A stretch of 64,000 bases of DNA from Artemisia argyi (GCA_030686995.1 CM060708.1:183647115-183711114); one strand, 5' to 3'; shown: positions 23,492-35,925, counted from the first letter of the stretch. Notes: generated by a model not told the origin, from the letters alone. Numbers and translations are program-made.

Positions 23492-25970
23492 CGAGATCGA
23501 TAATAACACGAGTTATGGAGTCACTAGTCACGTACTCATTTTAATGAATCGACGTTGTACGTTAAGTTCTTTTTCGTTTTAACACTTTCGATATCTTTTC
23601 GTTACTTTTATATAATTATTGGAAGCATACGATGAATTTGTAAATGTTGCTCGATGGGAATAAAGGAAAAGGATAAGATGCCGAAAGTTATCGCATAACG
23701 TTGAAAAGTTGTATGATATGATGATGAATTATAAATGTTATTAAATATTTTTCCGGATAATATATTAAACACATTTTTCTAGCTATAACATCGCTATTAT
23801 TGTTTGGTTGAATGTTACTGTTTTGCTCGTTTTGCTGGTAAAACTTTATTGGCACACCTTAGGTATTTAGGTTAATCATAGTTGCTATTTACGAAAATGC
23901 AAAAGAAAGGAATCGGATGCACTTTCTAGTTTTAAGAGTTGGCCCATGAGAAATTTAATACTTACTTTATGTGAGGTTTGATTATATTAGGTAAAGAAAT
24001 TGAGCATCCCATGTGTGGTACGTGCGAATACGATGAAAAGTAACTATCTAGACATGGTACAATTATTTAGAGCGCTTATGGAAATGGAAAACATGTATGT
24101 ACTATAGATGTCACAACTCTATATATAATCGTGGAGTGTGCTTAATCAATAGTTTAAAATTTAAGGGATTTGGCCACGTTGAATAAATTGGAAATAAAAG
24201 CAGTTTTTATGCTTTTAAATTGTTTAGTTGTTCACATGGTTGGATTTGTAGTGTGCTTGAAATTACGCAGTCACTAAACAAGTTGAATAAGTGCAAAAGT
24301 TCTTATAGATCGTATTATTTTGTCAATATATATGTTATGGGTTTATTCACAAAATTTACAATTGAATAACTCAGAGGACAATCAAATATTAGAACACGCA
24401 ACTGAAAGAAATCACTAATTAGTGTATGTTATGTTATGTGATTTCGGCCAACCTGAATGAGTTAATTATCAGAATACCAAAATCAAACATGGTATTGTGT
24501 CAGCTATATATGTTCGTTATTTACCCATAGATTTGTCAGTTAATCGATGTGGAAGTTTGGAGAGACTTAGCAAGGGCTTCTACCCCTGGACAAGAGGCGT
24601 TTTCCCACGACCTCCGCTTTATTCGTGGCGGTATTACATTAGCAATGACACAAGTGCCCATCCGACAGCACTAGCTTGTGTTTGAACATATTTTAATTAT
24701 CCTTTTGGGTAATAACCGATCATCTGGCACCCTCACCGACTGGTCACACGGCCTGCAGTACACGAGAGAGGTAAATCACGTGAACCATATTTTAAGTACG
24801 ATCGAGAAGAAGATTTAGACCATTGACATCATCTTTACGGTTTATGTACCCTCAACCATTGGGCTGCAATTGCAAAGAAAAATTATTTAGAAAGTATGAT
24901 AACATTAGAGCTCACAAATCACATTAAAAAGTTGTTTGGTACGAATGGGTGTGGAGCTTTTTGGAGCAGTGAGCAATGAACATTTTGATTTTTAGTAGTC
25001 GTTTGGCAAATAAGCGGTAATCTTTGCTATTTTTTAGGAATGCTCATTTTTCTAATGCTTCTTTGAGAAGCGGTGAGCGGTGAGTTTTAGCTACTGATCA
25101 CTGCTATTTTTGACAAAAACACCCATATCAACTTATCATAATATGTTTTGTTACGCAAATTGAAATTTGACGCTGTTTTACGAAGTGTTCATTTTTATTA
25201 TCAAATACTAGGCCGAACTCGAAGTAAATGTTATTTACTTAGCAACTGGTTTCTCGCCAACAGACACGAACTTTTGTTACTAAAACCAAGCGCCAATTGA
25301 AAATAACTGTTTGAGATAATATATTTTTGGTCAGAAACAACATACGAAATAGTCTTGGTGTTTTCACGAGTTATCCGGTATAGATTTTGGGTGACGTTAT
25401 GATGCTATATATATATATGCTCGAAAAACTATATATAGAAAATGACACAAGATACAAATACAATTTTAGAAATATACATGGAAACAGACAATTCGTTGTC
25501 TTCAAACTTATGGATGTGAATTGTCTCAAGTTGAAAAACAAACCTGACTCAAGTTGGGAAGCGTTAGTCATTTGATTTGATCTAATGACTCAAATCAAAA
25601 TAAGTTCTTTTAATTTGCGCAATTGGATCAAATCAAATTGCTCACAAATGCCCAACTTGAGTCAAGTAATGGGAGAGGATCCTCACCCAAAAACTTATAC
25701 ACAAGTACTGACAATTGAAAGAAAAAAAGATTTGTCTTGCCCGTGGATTGCACCGGGTCGACATTTTATTTAAGTTGGGTCTAATATAATTTACTCTCTG
25801 TTATAAAAAATCGAGGCATTGATATTTGTGCGCTGCACAGTTTTGGTTTTACGTATATTTGTTGCCGCATGGTTATTTATAATTACCTATTATCGAAAAA
25901 TATATTCGTTTATTTACAGTTTAATATTTAAATTGACATTCTCAGGCATTATAAGTTTATATTAAACCCT
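23492..25970. other. intergenic stretch with a small foldback
   Basis: No gene seen beyond the NHL 3' end. The region 24930-25310 contains phrases like GTTTGGTACG and GAGCTTTTTGGAGC reminiscent of old hAT-type MITEs, but no clean ends were found. A perfect 14-bp inverted repeat (TGACTCAAGTTGGG) lies at 25545-25558 and 25651-25664. Confidence 0.5.
25545..25664. repeat. 120-bp foldback with 14-bp perfect arms
   Basis: TGACTCAAGTTGGG and its reverse complement are the outer arms. Inner pairs CATTTG/CAAATG (25569-25574, 25645-25650) continue the stem. It may be a tiny MITE remnant; no target duplication was found. Confidence 0.6.
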
Positions 25971-25998
25971 GTTCACACGACGCCGTTTTGCGTCTTTT

Positions 25999-26007
25999 TT
26001 TCCCGCC
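25999..26007 (+). promoter_or_regulatory. E2F-type site upstream of gene X
   Basis: TTTCCCGCC, within TTTTTTTCCCGCCAAAAAA, fits the plant E2F consensus TTTSSCGC. It lies about 150 bp upstream of the first ATG of gene X. It precedes only the first copy of the tandem repeat, so that copy keeps the original promoter. E2F sites mark S-phase genes, a hint about gene X's role, not proof. Confidence 0.5.
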
Positions 26008-26154
26008 AAAAAACCAGGCCATCTTGGCCCAGTTTCCTAGCCCAACCTATCCACTATTATCCGGTTTATCTTGGCCCGGTTTTCTTCTCGGATATACCAT
26101 AAAGATCTAGAGAACCCTAGAAGCTCTCATACACGCCTCAATTATAATCGTTTG

Positions 26155-26217
26155 ATGATCGAAGGATGGAAGCTCAGAAGACTAAAAGACGATGATAGGA
26201 AAAAAAGAAAAGCAGAG
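26155..26217 (+). CDS. gene X exon 1, copy 1
   Basis: ATG ATC GAA ... GCA GAG encodes 21 residues (MIEGWKLRRL ... RKKRKAE), strongly basic at the end, then a GTATGT donor at 26218. It is the only copy with the E2F-type site just upstream. Its exon 2 start (26571) lacks the rest of the exon because the duplication joint follows. Transcripts from this promoter must skip to exon 2 of the third unit or include repeated exons. The protein family is not recognised. Confidence 0.45.
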
Positions 26218-26726
26218 GTATGTAGCTTAAACTTCTCTCGAACCGCCTTTTTCCCAAGGATACACATAATCTGCCTCGAAGCTTTTTCTCAAATTCTAGA
26301 GGTATCCATCTTCAGCTTGAAGATGGAACTATGAGATGGGTTTTTGGTGGTTCTTCATTTGGTTAATGTAATTTGGGTATCGAAAAGTTTAAGGCGTTAT
26401 GTAATTTGGTGTTGTTTTTGTACAAGAAATGTGTTGCACACCAAATGTTCGATCAAATGTCTAAGCAAAAATTTGTTGTGTTTGAGGTTATCAGTTTTTA
26501 GATGTATAATATGTGAGTATTAATTGTCTTAGGGGCTTCTAACACAACTACACCAATTTTGCATTTGCAGTTATATAGCAAAAATAGTTCATCTGTTGGC
26601 CTAGTTTCCTAGCCCAACCTATCTACTATTATCCGGTTTATCTTGGCCCGGTTTTCTTCTCGGATATACCATAAAGATCTAGAGAACCCTAGAAGCTCTC
26701 ATACACGCCTCAATTATAATCGTTTG

Positions 26727-26789
26727 ATGATCGAAGGATGGAAGCTCAGAAGACTAAAAGACGATGATAGGAAAAAAAGAAAAGCAGAG
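26727..26789 (+). CDS. gene X exon 1, copy 2
   Basis: The sequence and donor match copy 1. No mutation breaks the frame. It lacks the upstream E2F motif. Confidence 0.4.
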
Positions 26790-27298
26790 GTATGTAGCTT
26801 AAACTTCTCTCGAACCGCCTTTTTCCCAAGGATACACATAATCTGCCTCGAAGCTTTTTCTCAAATTCTAGAGGTATCCATCTTCAGCTTGAAGATGGAA
26901 CTGTGAGATGGGTTTTTGGTGGTTCTTCATTTGGTTAATGTAATTTGGGTATCGAAAAGTTTAAGGCTTTATGTAATTTGGTGTTGTTTTTGTACAAGAA
27001 ATTTGTTGCACACCAAATGTTCGATCAAATGTCTAAGCAAAAATTTGTTGTATTTGAGGTTATCAGTTTTTAGATGTATAATATGTGAGTATTAATTGTC
27101 TTAGGGGCTTCTAACACAACTACACCAATTTTGCATTTGCAGTTATATAGCAAAAATAGTTCATCTGTTGGCCCAGTTTTCTAGCCCAACCTATCTACTA
27201 TTATCCGGTTTATCTTGGCCCGGTTTTCTTCTCGGATATACCATAAAGATCTAGAGAACCCTAGAAGCTCTCATACACGCCTCAATTATAATCGTTTG

Positions 27299-27777
27299 AT
27301 GATCGAAGGATGGAAGCTCAGAAGACTAAAAGACAATGATAGGAAAAAAAGAAAAGCAGAGGTATGTAGCTTAAACTTCTCTTGAACCGCCTTTTTCCCA
27401 AGGATACACATAATCTGCCTCGAAGCTTTTTCTCAAATTCTAGAGGTATCCATCTTCAGCTTGAAGATGGAACTGTGAGATAGGTTTTTGGTGGTTCTTC
27501 ATTTGGTTAATGTAATTTGGGTATCGAAAAATTTAAGGCTTTATGTAATTTGGTGTTGTTTTTGTACAAGAAATTTGTTGCACACCAAATGTTCGATCAA
27601 ATATCTAAGCAAAAATTTATTGTGTTTGAGGTTATCAGTTTTTAGTTGTATAATATGTGAGTATTAATTGTCTTAGGGGCTTCTAACACAACTACACCAA
27701 TTTTGCATTTGCAGTTATATAGCAAAAATAGTTCATCTGAAGAAAATACGTGTTTTTCCTCCTCAGTTATTATAAAG
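27299..27777 (+). CDS. gene X exon 1 copy 3 plus exon 2
   Basis: Exon 1 is 27299-27361 (one substitution turns an Asp codon into Asn), with donor GTATGT. The intron ends TTTGCAG and exon 2 is 27715-27777 (LYSKNSSSEENTCFSSSVII K, 21 codons) with donor GTACGT. Both exons are in phase 0 and open, which supports a real spliced gene. The following ~430 bp (27778-28209) is intron with nothing recognisable, and then element D begins. Confidence 0.5.
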
Positions 27778-28214
27778 GTACGTCATATGTCTTTTGTTTA
27801 ATTGTGACTATATTACTTGGGTGGCCCAACTTTGGGATAAATTAATACTTAGGCACGTTAAGCTTCTTTTAAATTGGGTGTAGCATTTGTGGTAGTTTTG
27901 GAAATTTTAAAAAATTTATACTATTTGTTACTGCCTTTCAATATAGGGTCACTATGTGGTGGATGGAAACGTGTAATACATTGCCTCTCCATGTCAGGCT
28001 CAGAGCATTAACATGTAACATAGGTAGCAATGGCTTGATGTACAATTATGTCAATAAGGATCAGAAACATGGCAATCAAACATTATAAACACAATGTGAC
28101 CACTTAGATTACCAAGGAATGTCAATGAGGAAACGGTGTGCAATATGAATGTTCAAATATCTGTTATTAGTATACTCTTCATCTTATATAGAGAGAAAGA
28201 ATGTAAGTAGGAAT

Positions 28215-28687
28215 TGTTGGGTTTTGAGTTCTGCTGCTGAGTGAAACTGCTGCTATGATGAAACTGCTGCTAGAGTAAATGATTCTGCTGCTGATGACAA
28301 AGTGCTGCTAAGGAAAATACTGCTGAAGGAAACTACTGCTGAAGTGATAAGTATGTATTCGGAGTAGATAATTATAGAATAGATTGTTTGTATATCTTAT
28401 ACGTCTAGAATATTCTTATCTTGATTAAAAAGTTATTGTAAACCTAGTAGGACTCCTTAGCTTATAAAAGGAGGATCCTAGGGTTAGATTATGTACGTAT
28501 TGTTTAGTTTTCGTTTACACTTCAAGGTTGTAAAACCCTAGGATTGTTGAGTGCTCGTATTAATAATATTGAAGTGTTGATAGTGAATTGTTCTTCTTAA
28601 GTTAAGCTTTTACATTCCGCATTCAAGCTTAAGTGTTTACTTTAAGTCAACTTCTATATAAGATCGTTTGCTCAACTAGGATCAACA
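28215..28687 (+). repeat. 5' LTR of element D
   Basis: TGTTGGG...CAACA. U3 begins with about ten closely spaced CTGCTG or ACTGCTG units over its first ~120 bp. TATA box TATAAAA is at about 28463-28469. The primer site follows after 2 nt. Confidence 0.92.
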
Positions 28688-28689
28688 AG

Positions 28690-28701
28690 TGGTATCAGAG
28701 C
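28690..28701 (+). other. primer-binding site, tRNA-iMet type (element D)
   Basis: TGGTATCAGAGC, identical to the site used by element C. Confidence 0.92.
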
Positions 28702-28773
28702 TTGTGATCTAGAAGTTGTAATCGGGAAGAAACTGTTCTTTGCAAGTTTGATGTTTCTAATCAACTGCTAAAG

Positions 28774-31364
28774 ATGGGTGATGACACACATATGGTGACT
28801 ACTTCAAAGGTTCCAATGCTCAACCCTGGTGAATATGAGCTATGGAAGATGAGAATTCGACAATACATTCGAATGATTGACTTTAACATGTGGAATGTGA
28901 TCATGAGTGGTGACTCTTTACCAAAGAAAGGCCCTGATGGTAAAGATATACCAATCAAGTCTGCTGAAGAGAACTCTGTAAGGAAGATGGAGATCAAGGC
29001 ACACAGTATTCTCTTAATGGGAATACCTAATGAATTTCAGTTGGACTTTGAGAGTTGTGAGACTGCTAAAGAGTTAATGGATGCTGTTGAATTCAGGTTT
29101 GGAGGGAATGATGCTACCAAGAAGTCAAGGAAGAATACGTTGAAGCATCAGTTTGAGAACTTTACTACTGAAAGTGGAGAGAAGATTATTGGCTATGTGG
29201 TTCCACAAGAAGATGTAAATCTCAAGTTCCTCAGAAGTCTTGCAACTGAATGGAGTATGCACACTGTTGTTTGGAGGAATAAGCCTGACTTTGAAACCAT
29301 GAAGTTGGAAAGCCTCTATAACAACTTAAGAGTGTATGAACCAGAATTATCTACTTCATCTACTTCTGGTTCACAAAATCTTGCCTTTGTATCTTCAAAG
29401 TCAAAAGGGTCTAAAGAGTCTCACATTGCTGCTTATGGAGTATCTACTGCTGATGGACCTGCTGCTAGTTCTCATGATAATAACTCCACCAGTGATATGG
29501 CTTTATGTGCATTCTTGGCTGATCTAACATCAAGTATAAGGTCACAGGCACTTAATCAAGATCTGGATCACCTTGATCAAGATGATCTTGAAGAGATGGA
29601 TCTTAAATGGCAAATGGCCATGTTGACCTTGAGGGCTAGAAAATTCTGGAAGAGAACTGGAAAAGAGATCAAGTATAGACCTAAAGAAAATGTTGGCTTT
29701 GAAAAATCAAAGATAGAGTGTTACAACTGTAACAGGAGGGTCACTTTGCCAGAGAATGTAGAGCTCCAAAGAAAAATGGTGAAGCATCAAAGAAGACTGA
29801 AGAGACAAAGAATACTACTACTGCATTGGTGTCTTGTGATGGATTGGAAGAGTATGATTAGAGTGATTTGGCTGATGAAGAACCAAATTATTCCTTGGTG
29901 GCTCAAGTCAAGCCTGAAGTGCATAACTTTGCACTTATGGCTTATTCATCATCATCTTCTGGATCTGACTCTGAGGTATCTAATGATTCTGATTTATCTG
30001 TGTGTTCTTTTAAGTCTTGTGCTGACACTATAGAAGAACTTAAGTCTAGGAATGAGAGTCTAAATAAAGAAGTTGAAAACCTAAAACTTGATAACTTAGG
30101 TTACAAAGTAGGTATTTAAAATGTTGAAAGAAGACTTGAGTACTTAAAAGAGTGTGAGATGGAATATGTAGATAGAATTAACCAACAAGATGTTGAGATT
30201 TTTAAGAAAAATAGTGAAATTGAGTTTCTTAAAAATAAATTAGAAGAAGCAGAAAAAGATAGAGATGCAGCTCTTGCTGAAAAAGAAAAACGTATAGTAA
30301 GAGTAAACAAACAACAATATGCTTCTGATTTGGTTAATAAATCTATTGAGAGTACAATAATGAGGAAAGGAAGTGGAATAGGTTACAATGAGGTTGCTCC
30401 TACTGTTAAGAGTGCCTATGCTCCACCAGGAAAAGATTTGTCCTTCATTAGTGAGCTGAATATAGAAAAACCAATAGGTGAGTCTAGTCCAAGTGTCTTA
30501 GAAACCCCTAAGGTAGAGGGTAGAAAATTTCTTGATGCTCCCATTATTGAAGATTGGTACTCAGATAGTGATGAGGAACAGGAACAGGTTGAACTAGAAC
30601 ATAATGTAGTAAAGGAAGAAATTCCTGCTAAGATTGAAAAAGTTGAACCTAAAATTGAACAAGTGAAGTTTGTGAAACCTGTGCTAGGTCAAGGTATCTC
30701 TAGGAGAATGGTTGAGTATAAAGAAATTTCTAGAGAAAGAATGAATGGTTTCAATAATAAGCCTAGGGGTAATCAGAGAAACTTTAATAACCTAGTTTCA
30801 AACAAATTAGGTAGTGAGTTTCAATTGAGGAAAAAGGCTTGTTATAAGTGTGGTAGCTTTGAACATTTGATTAATAGCTGTCCTGACCACAAGAAACCTG
30901 TTTGGAATCAATACTCTAGGGTGAATCGCAAATATGTTAATCAGAATACTCACCTTCATCCAAATAGAAACATGATTCCTAGGGCTGTGTTGTTAAAATC
31001 TGGTGCAACTAGATCAATTTATGCTGCTAAATCAAATGGTGCTTTTAAAACCACAACTGGTTCTGTTGCTGGCTCTACTGCTAGTAAGCACTCTGCTACT
31101 AGTAAGCACTCTGCTGCTAGTAAGCAATCTGCTGCTAGTACAAAGCTTTCTACTTCTGGGCCAAAAGTTTTATCAAATACAGTTGTTGGAAATCATTTTT
31201 ATGTTGTTAAGGCCTCAGCTTGTTGGGTTTGGAAACCAAAATCAAATGTTACAAACAATGTTTCCAAAACCAGCAGTGCATCAAGTGATTTAAAGAAATT
31301 TAACTATGTTGATGCACAAGGCAGATCCAAGTCAGTAATGGCTTGGGTCCCCAAGAGAAACTAA
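28774..31364 (+). pseudogene. gag of element D (two zinc knuckles), disrupted
   Basis: Starts MGDDTHMVTTSKVPMLNPGE, with the usual gag phrases YELWKMRIRQYI, SQEDVNLKFLRSL-like VVPQEDVNLKFLRSL, and DDLEEMDLKWQMAMLTLRAR. A segment seems deleted before VVPQEDVN. The first zinc knuckle starts CYNC at 29719; a missing G near 29740 shifts the frame inside it. After that a coiled-coil region follows, with a TAA at 30117-30119. A second knuckle CYKCGSFEHLINSC is at 30840-30881, then an Ala/Ser/Lys repeat region and AWVPKRN ending in a TAA at 31362-31364. Capsid and RNA-binding role inferred from family. Confidence 0.85.
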
Positions 31365-34300
31365 TTTCTCTATTTTCATGTGCAGGGTAATCTACTAGAT
31401 GAGCTTAAAGATATGGTTATAGTTGATAGTGGATGCTCTGGACATATGACAGGGGATGAGTCTCAGCTTGAAGATTTTGAGGCTTTTGAAGGTGGTTATG
31501 TTGCTTTTGGGAATGATCCAAAAGGTAGAAAGATTATTGGTAGAGGCACTTTAAAAACTGGGAATTTGGACTTTGAGAAGGTGTTTCTTGTGAAAGGGCT
31601 TAAGTTTAACCTCTTTAGTGTTTCACAAATGTGTGACAAAAGGAATTTTGTTCTTTTTACAGACATTGAATGTATGATCCTTTCTCCTGATTTTCAATTG
31701 CCAAATGATAAGTTTGTGCTATTGAAGGTCCCTAGGAATGAAAATATATACAGTGACCATATTAAGAACATAGTTCCCAAAAGAGCTTTAACTTGTCTGA
31801 TTGCAAAAGCCACTGTTGATGAGTCCAAATTATGGCATAGAAGACTTAGGCACTTGAACTACAAGACAATGAATAAGTTGGTGAAAGGAAATCTTGTGAG
31901 AGGCATGCCCACAAAGTTGTTTAAAAACTGTGAGACTTGTATTGCTTGTCAGAAGGGAAAACAACACAGAGTCTCATTCAAGTCAAAGACTGTGAATACA
32001 AATACAGAGCCCTTGCATTTGCTACACATGGATTTATTTGGGCCTGTTTCTGTGAAAAGTTTGAATAAGAAGTCATATTGCCTAGTTGTCACAGATGACT
32101 TCAGCAGGTTTACTTGGGTGTTCTTCTTAGCCGCTAAAGATGAAACCCTAGAGATACTTAAAGAATTCATTACAAGAGTTGAAAACCTGCACAACCATAA
32201 AGTGAAGATTATAAGATGTGACAATGGTACTGAGTTCAAGAATAGTGTGATGAATCAATTCTGTGTGGGAAAAGGAATTCTAAGACAGTATAGTGTTGCA
32301 AGAATTCCACAGCAGAATGGTTGCAGAGAGGAGAAATAGGACACTTATTGAGGCTGCAAGAACAATGTTAGCTGATTTTAAACTACCTATACCTTTTTGG
32401 GCTGAAGCTGTAAACACTGCATGTTTTGTGCAGAACAGGAGTAAGGTAGTGAAGCCTCACAACAAAACTCCATATGAGCTCTTTCATGGGAAGATACCAA
32501 TGATTGATTTTCTTAAGCCATTTGGACGTCCTGTCACTATTTTGAACACTAAAGATCAGTTAGGCAAGTTTGAAGAGAAATCTGATGAAGGGATTTTGGT
32601 TGGTTACTCTGTACATAGTAAAGCTTTCAGAGTATAAAACAAGAGAACCAAACATGTAGAGGAGAATTTGCATATCAAGTTTAGTGAGAACACATCTAAT
32701 GCTGCAGGAAAAGGACCTGAATGGATGTTTGATGTTGACATCCTAACCAAGACAATGAATTATGTACCTGTTATTGCTAGTGTTGACACTAACAAACCAC
32801 AAGAAGACATTGTTTTGATTGAGAAACTGAAAGTTGGTCCTACTTTCATACCTTTACAGCAAAATCAAGATACACAAGAAGATGATGTTCCTCCAGAGAA
32901 ACCTAAGGAAGCTCAAGCAGATGTTGTAACTCCTATTGATGCAGAAAAGATACCCAATGAAGCTCCAAAAGAAGTTGTTGCTGACTCTCCAATTAGACCA
33001 GAAGACTCTACTGCTGACTCAGAAGACTCTACTGCTAGACCAAAACAAGCAACTACTACTTCTATCTATTCTGCTGCTAAGCCTACTCACTCTGCTTCTA
33101 CATCACAGTTTCCTTCTTTGGACACTCAGGATAGACCTTTTGATGATACAAATTATTCTGAAGATCCAAATATGCCTCCTCTAGAGAATATCTATGAAGA
33201 CACAGATGATGAAGCTCTTGATGGTAAATTATTTGGAGCTGAAGTAGACTATACTAATTTGGAACTCAATATTCTTGTTAGTCCCACTACTACTACAAGA
33301 GTTCACAAGAATCATCCAAAAGAACAAATTCTAAGTGATCCTCAATCATCTGTACAAACAAGGAAAACGACTAAAGAGCTCAAAGATCTTCAACATCAAA
33401 GTTTCTTTGCTAGATCTCTGCATCAAAGAAACAGTCATAAAGATCTACAAAATTGCTTGTTTGCCTGCTTTCTATCTCAAATTGAACCCAAGAACACTTA
33501 CAAAGCCCTACAAGAAGCTAGTTGGGTGGAAGCAATGCAAGACGAGCTTCTGCAATTTAAGCTACAAGAAGTATGGACTTTGGTTGATTTGCCAAATGGA
33601 AAAAGAGTTATTGGTACTAAATGAGTTTTCAGATGTAAAAGAGATGAAAGAGGGATAGTCATCAAAAATAAAGCTAGGTTAGTAGCTCAAGGATACACAC
33701 AACAAGAGGGACTTGACTATGATGAGGTATTTGCACCAGTGCCAAGAATAGAAGCCATTAGACTATTCTTGGCTTATGCTTCATTCAAAGATTTTGTGGT
33801 GTATCAGATGGATGTAAAGAGTGCTTTTCTTTATGGGACCATTACAGAAGAAGTTTATGTGTCTCAACCACCAGGTTTTGAGGACCCTGATTATCCTGAC
33901 AAAGTTTACAAGGTGAATAGAGCAATGTATGGACTACATCAAGCTCCCAGAGCTTGGTATGATACCTTGTCAACATATTTGTTAGATTCTGGGTTCAGTA
34001 GAGGAAAGATTGACAAGACTTTGTTTCTCAAAAGACAAAAGGATGATATTTTGTTGGTAAAAATCTATGTTGATGACATCATATTTGGTTCTACAAATAG
34101 GGCAATGTGTGTTGATTTTGAGAAGCTTATGAAGGATAAGTTTGCAATGAGTTCAATGGGAGAACTCAACTTCTTCTTGGGACTACAGGTGGTTCAAAAG
34201 AAAGATGGCATATTTATTAGTCAGGATAAGTATGTTAATGATATATTGAAGAAGTTTGGATTTAAAGATGCTAAGCCTGCCAAGACAACCATGGACACCA

Positions 34301-35007
34301 ACAAACCTTTGTTAAAGGATGAAAATGGAAAAGAAGTAGATGTTCACTTGTACAGATCTATGATTGGCTCATTGATGTATCTTACAGCATCAAGGCCTGA
34401 TATCATGTTTGCTGTATGTGCCTATGCAAGATTCCAAGTTTGTCCCAAAGAATCACATCTCAATGCAGTGAAGAGGATTTTTAGGTATCTAAGGCATCAC
34501 CCTAAATTGGGCCTATGGTATCCTAAGGATTCACCTTTTGATTTGGTGGCATATTCAGACAGTGACTATGCTGGTGCTTGCTTAGATAGAAAGTCTACAA
34601 CTGGAGGTTGTCAATTTCTTGGAAACAGATTGGTGTCATGGCAATGCAAGAAACAAACAGTGGTTGCAAATTCTACAACTGAAGCTGAGTATGTGGCTGC
34701 TTCAAGTTGTTGTGGTCAAGTGCTATGGATGCAAAATCAACTACTGGATTATGGGTACAATTTCATGAACACCAAAATTCATATTGATAACAACAACACA
34801 CTTTGCATAATTCAAAATGCTATTTTTCATTCTAAAACAAAACATATTGAGATAAGACATCATTTCATAAGGGATTGCTATGAAAAGAAGTTAATTTAAA
34901 TTGTAAAAATTCATACTGATAACAATGTTGCTGATCTTCTCACTAAACACTTTGATGTGAGAAGATTTCAATTCTTAATTGCAAACATTGGTATGATTAA
35001 TCTTTGA
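31365..35007 (+). pseudogene. pol of element D (protease, integrase, RT, RNase H), disrupted
   Basis: In frame with gag after its TAA. Protease active site DSGCSGHMTG is at about 31424. The GAG-pre-integrase motif (LWHRRLRHLN ... CETCIACQKGK) gives the HHCC zinc site. Integrase Asp residues lie in HMDLFGP (32031) and CDNGTEF (32220). A frameshift near 32322 falls just at the catalytic Glu block. Stops at 32635-32637, 33622-33624 (in GTK*VFRC, normally Trp) and 34897-34899 (normally Gln) follow. RT has YVDD at 34067-34078. RNase H shows [11 protein letters not shown] and NVADLLTKHFD, ending at 35007. It cannot make a full polyprotein. Confidence 0.92.
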
Positions 35008-35341
35008 AAAACTTATCTCTTATTGTACAAAGTGTAAAGGTCTTGTGCTGATTGTTCATCTGTTTCTACTGCTTCTTAAGAAGCAAATGATTACGTTGCA
35101 ATGTACCCTGCTGCTATTTTACTCTATTGCTAGTATATATTCTTGTATACTTTGTGGTGTTTGGACTAACATTTTGCAGGATAAGTTGAGAATTGATGAT
35201 TTGCAAGATTATTAAACAGAAATTCAAAAGATTTCATTCATCAATCACAAGGGTACATTCAACAAAAGAGTACATCCACATCATGTTCTAAAATTACAAA
35301 AGACTGCTACACCACAAACTAAAATTAAAAGACTTAAAACA
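35008..35341. other. spacer between pol and the antisense ORF (element D)
   Basis: No open frame of note. It includes short CTGCTGCT-type motifs near 35110. Confidence 0.5.
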
Positions 35342-35818
35342 TCAATTTCTAGGGCATGGAAGCCCAAGTACAATCTTCCTCTCCTTAGGAAGTGGAGGGT
35401 TTGTCTTTCTTGCCTTAGTAGATGTCTTGGGTCTTGGCCTTGATGATGATGGTCTTTCTGGAGTAGATGGTGGATTGTGGTGTGGTTCATCCTCATCTGA
35501 TGATGTGTTGATGAAGGGAGAAACAAGCTCCTTGGGAGATGGTGGTCTGATAGGGATCCAAGCAGGGTCTTCTGATGATTCTGAAGATGATGGAGACTTG
35601 GGGGACATCACCTCTTTACCCCTTGAAGTGCTTGGGGTTTGATTCAAATGTAGGAGATCTTTGAAGACCGGAAGATCATGCTTCCTCTTTCTGGCTTGCT
35701 CCTTGGTTCTACAACCATTGTGAGGAGGACGGAATGAAGGGACATATGTTTCAAATGGAGAATCATATTCAGAAGAAGAATCGGATGAGATGTTGATAAT
35801 TTCGGGTGAAGATTTCAT
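35342..35818 (-). CDS. antisense accessory ORF of element D
   Basis: An intact 158-residue frame on the strand opposite gag-pol. It starts MKSSPEIINISSDSSSEYD; IINISSD followed by acidic residues resembles a SUMO-interacting motif. The rest is Ser/Pro-rich with basic patches (TKEQARKRKHD; PRPKTSTKARK), likely disordered and possibly nuclear. A TATA box CTATAAAACC (35926-35935) lies about 110 bp upstream, so it can be transcribed on its own. The frame is free of stops although the sense genes are broken. I recognise no family. Antisense accessory ORFs are known in some plant LTR elements, mainly Tat-type Gypsy elements. Confidence 0.6.
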   Translation of the reverse strand: MKSSPEIINISSDSSSEYDSPFETYVPSFRPPHNGCRTKEQARKRKHDLPVFKDLLHLNQTPSTSRGKEVMSPKSPSSSESSEDPAWIPIRPPSPKELVSPFINTSSDEDEPHHNPPSTPERPSSSRPRPKTSTKARKTNPPLPKERKIVLGLPCPRN

Positions 35819-35925
35819 GGTTATTGATGTTTTGATTTGGGTGATTGGAAGATTTGATTGCGTGATTGGCTTTTCTAATAGTAATTAGGGTTTGATTGTG
35901 GTGAATTAGGGAAAAGATTGCATCC

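Larger units (their letters stand above)
26024..27739 (+). repeat. tandem triplication (3 x ~572 bp) of the gene X 5' end
   Basis: Units 26024-26596, 26597-27167 and 27168-27739 are nearly identical. Each starts TTGGCC(C/T)AGTTT and ends TATAGCAAAAATAGTTCATC TG. Each carries the gene X leader, first coding exon, first intron and the first 25 nt of exon 2. Only the third unit continues into the rest of exon 2. The few differences suggest a recent or homogenised duplication. Confidence 0.92.

Noticed and set aside
24497..24685. 62-codon frame
   Set aside because: No splice or promoter context and no family likeness.
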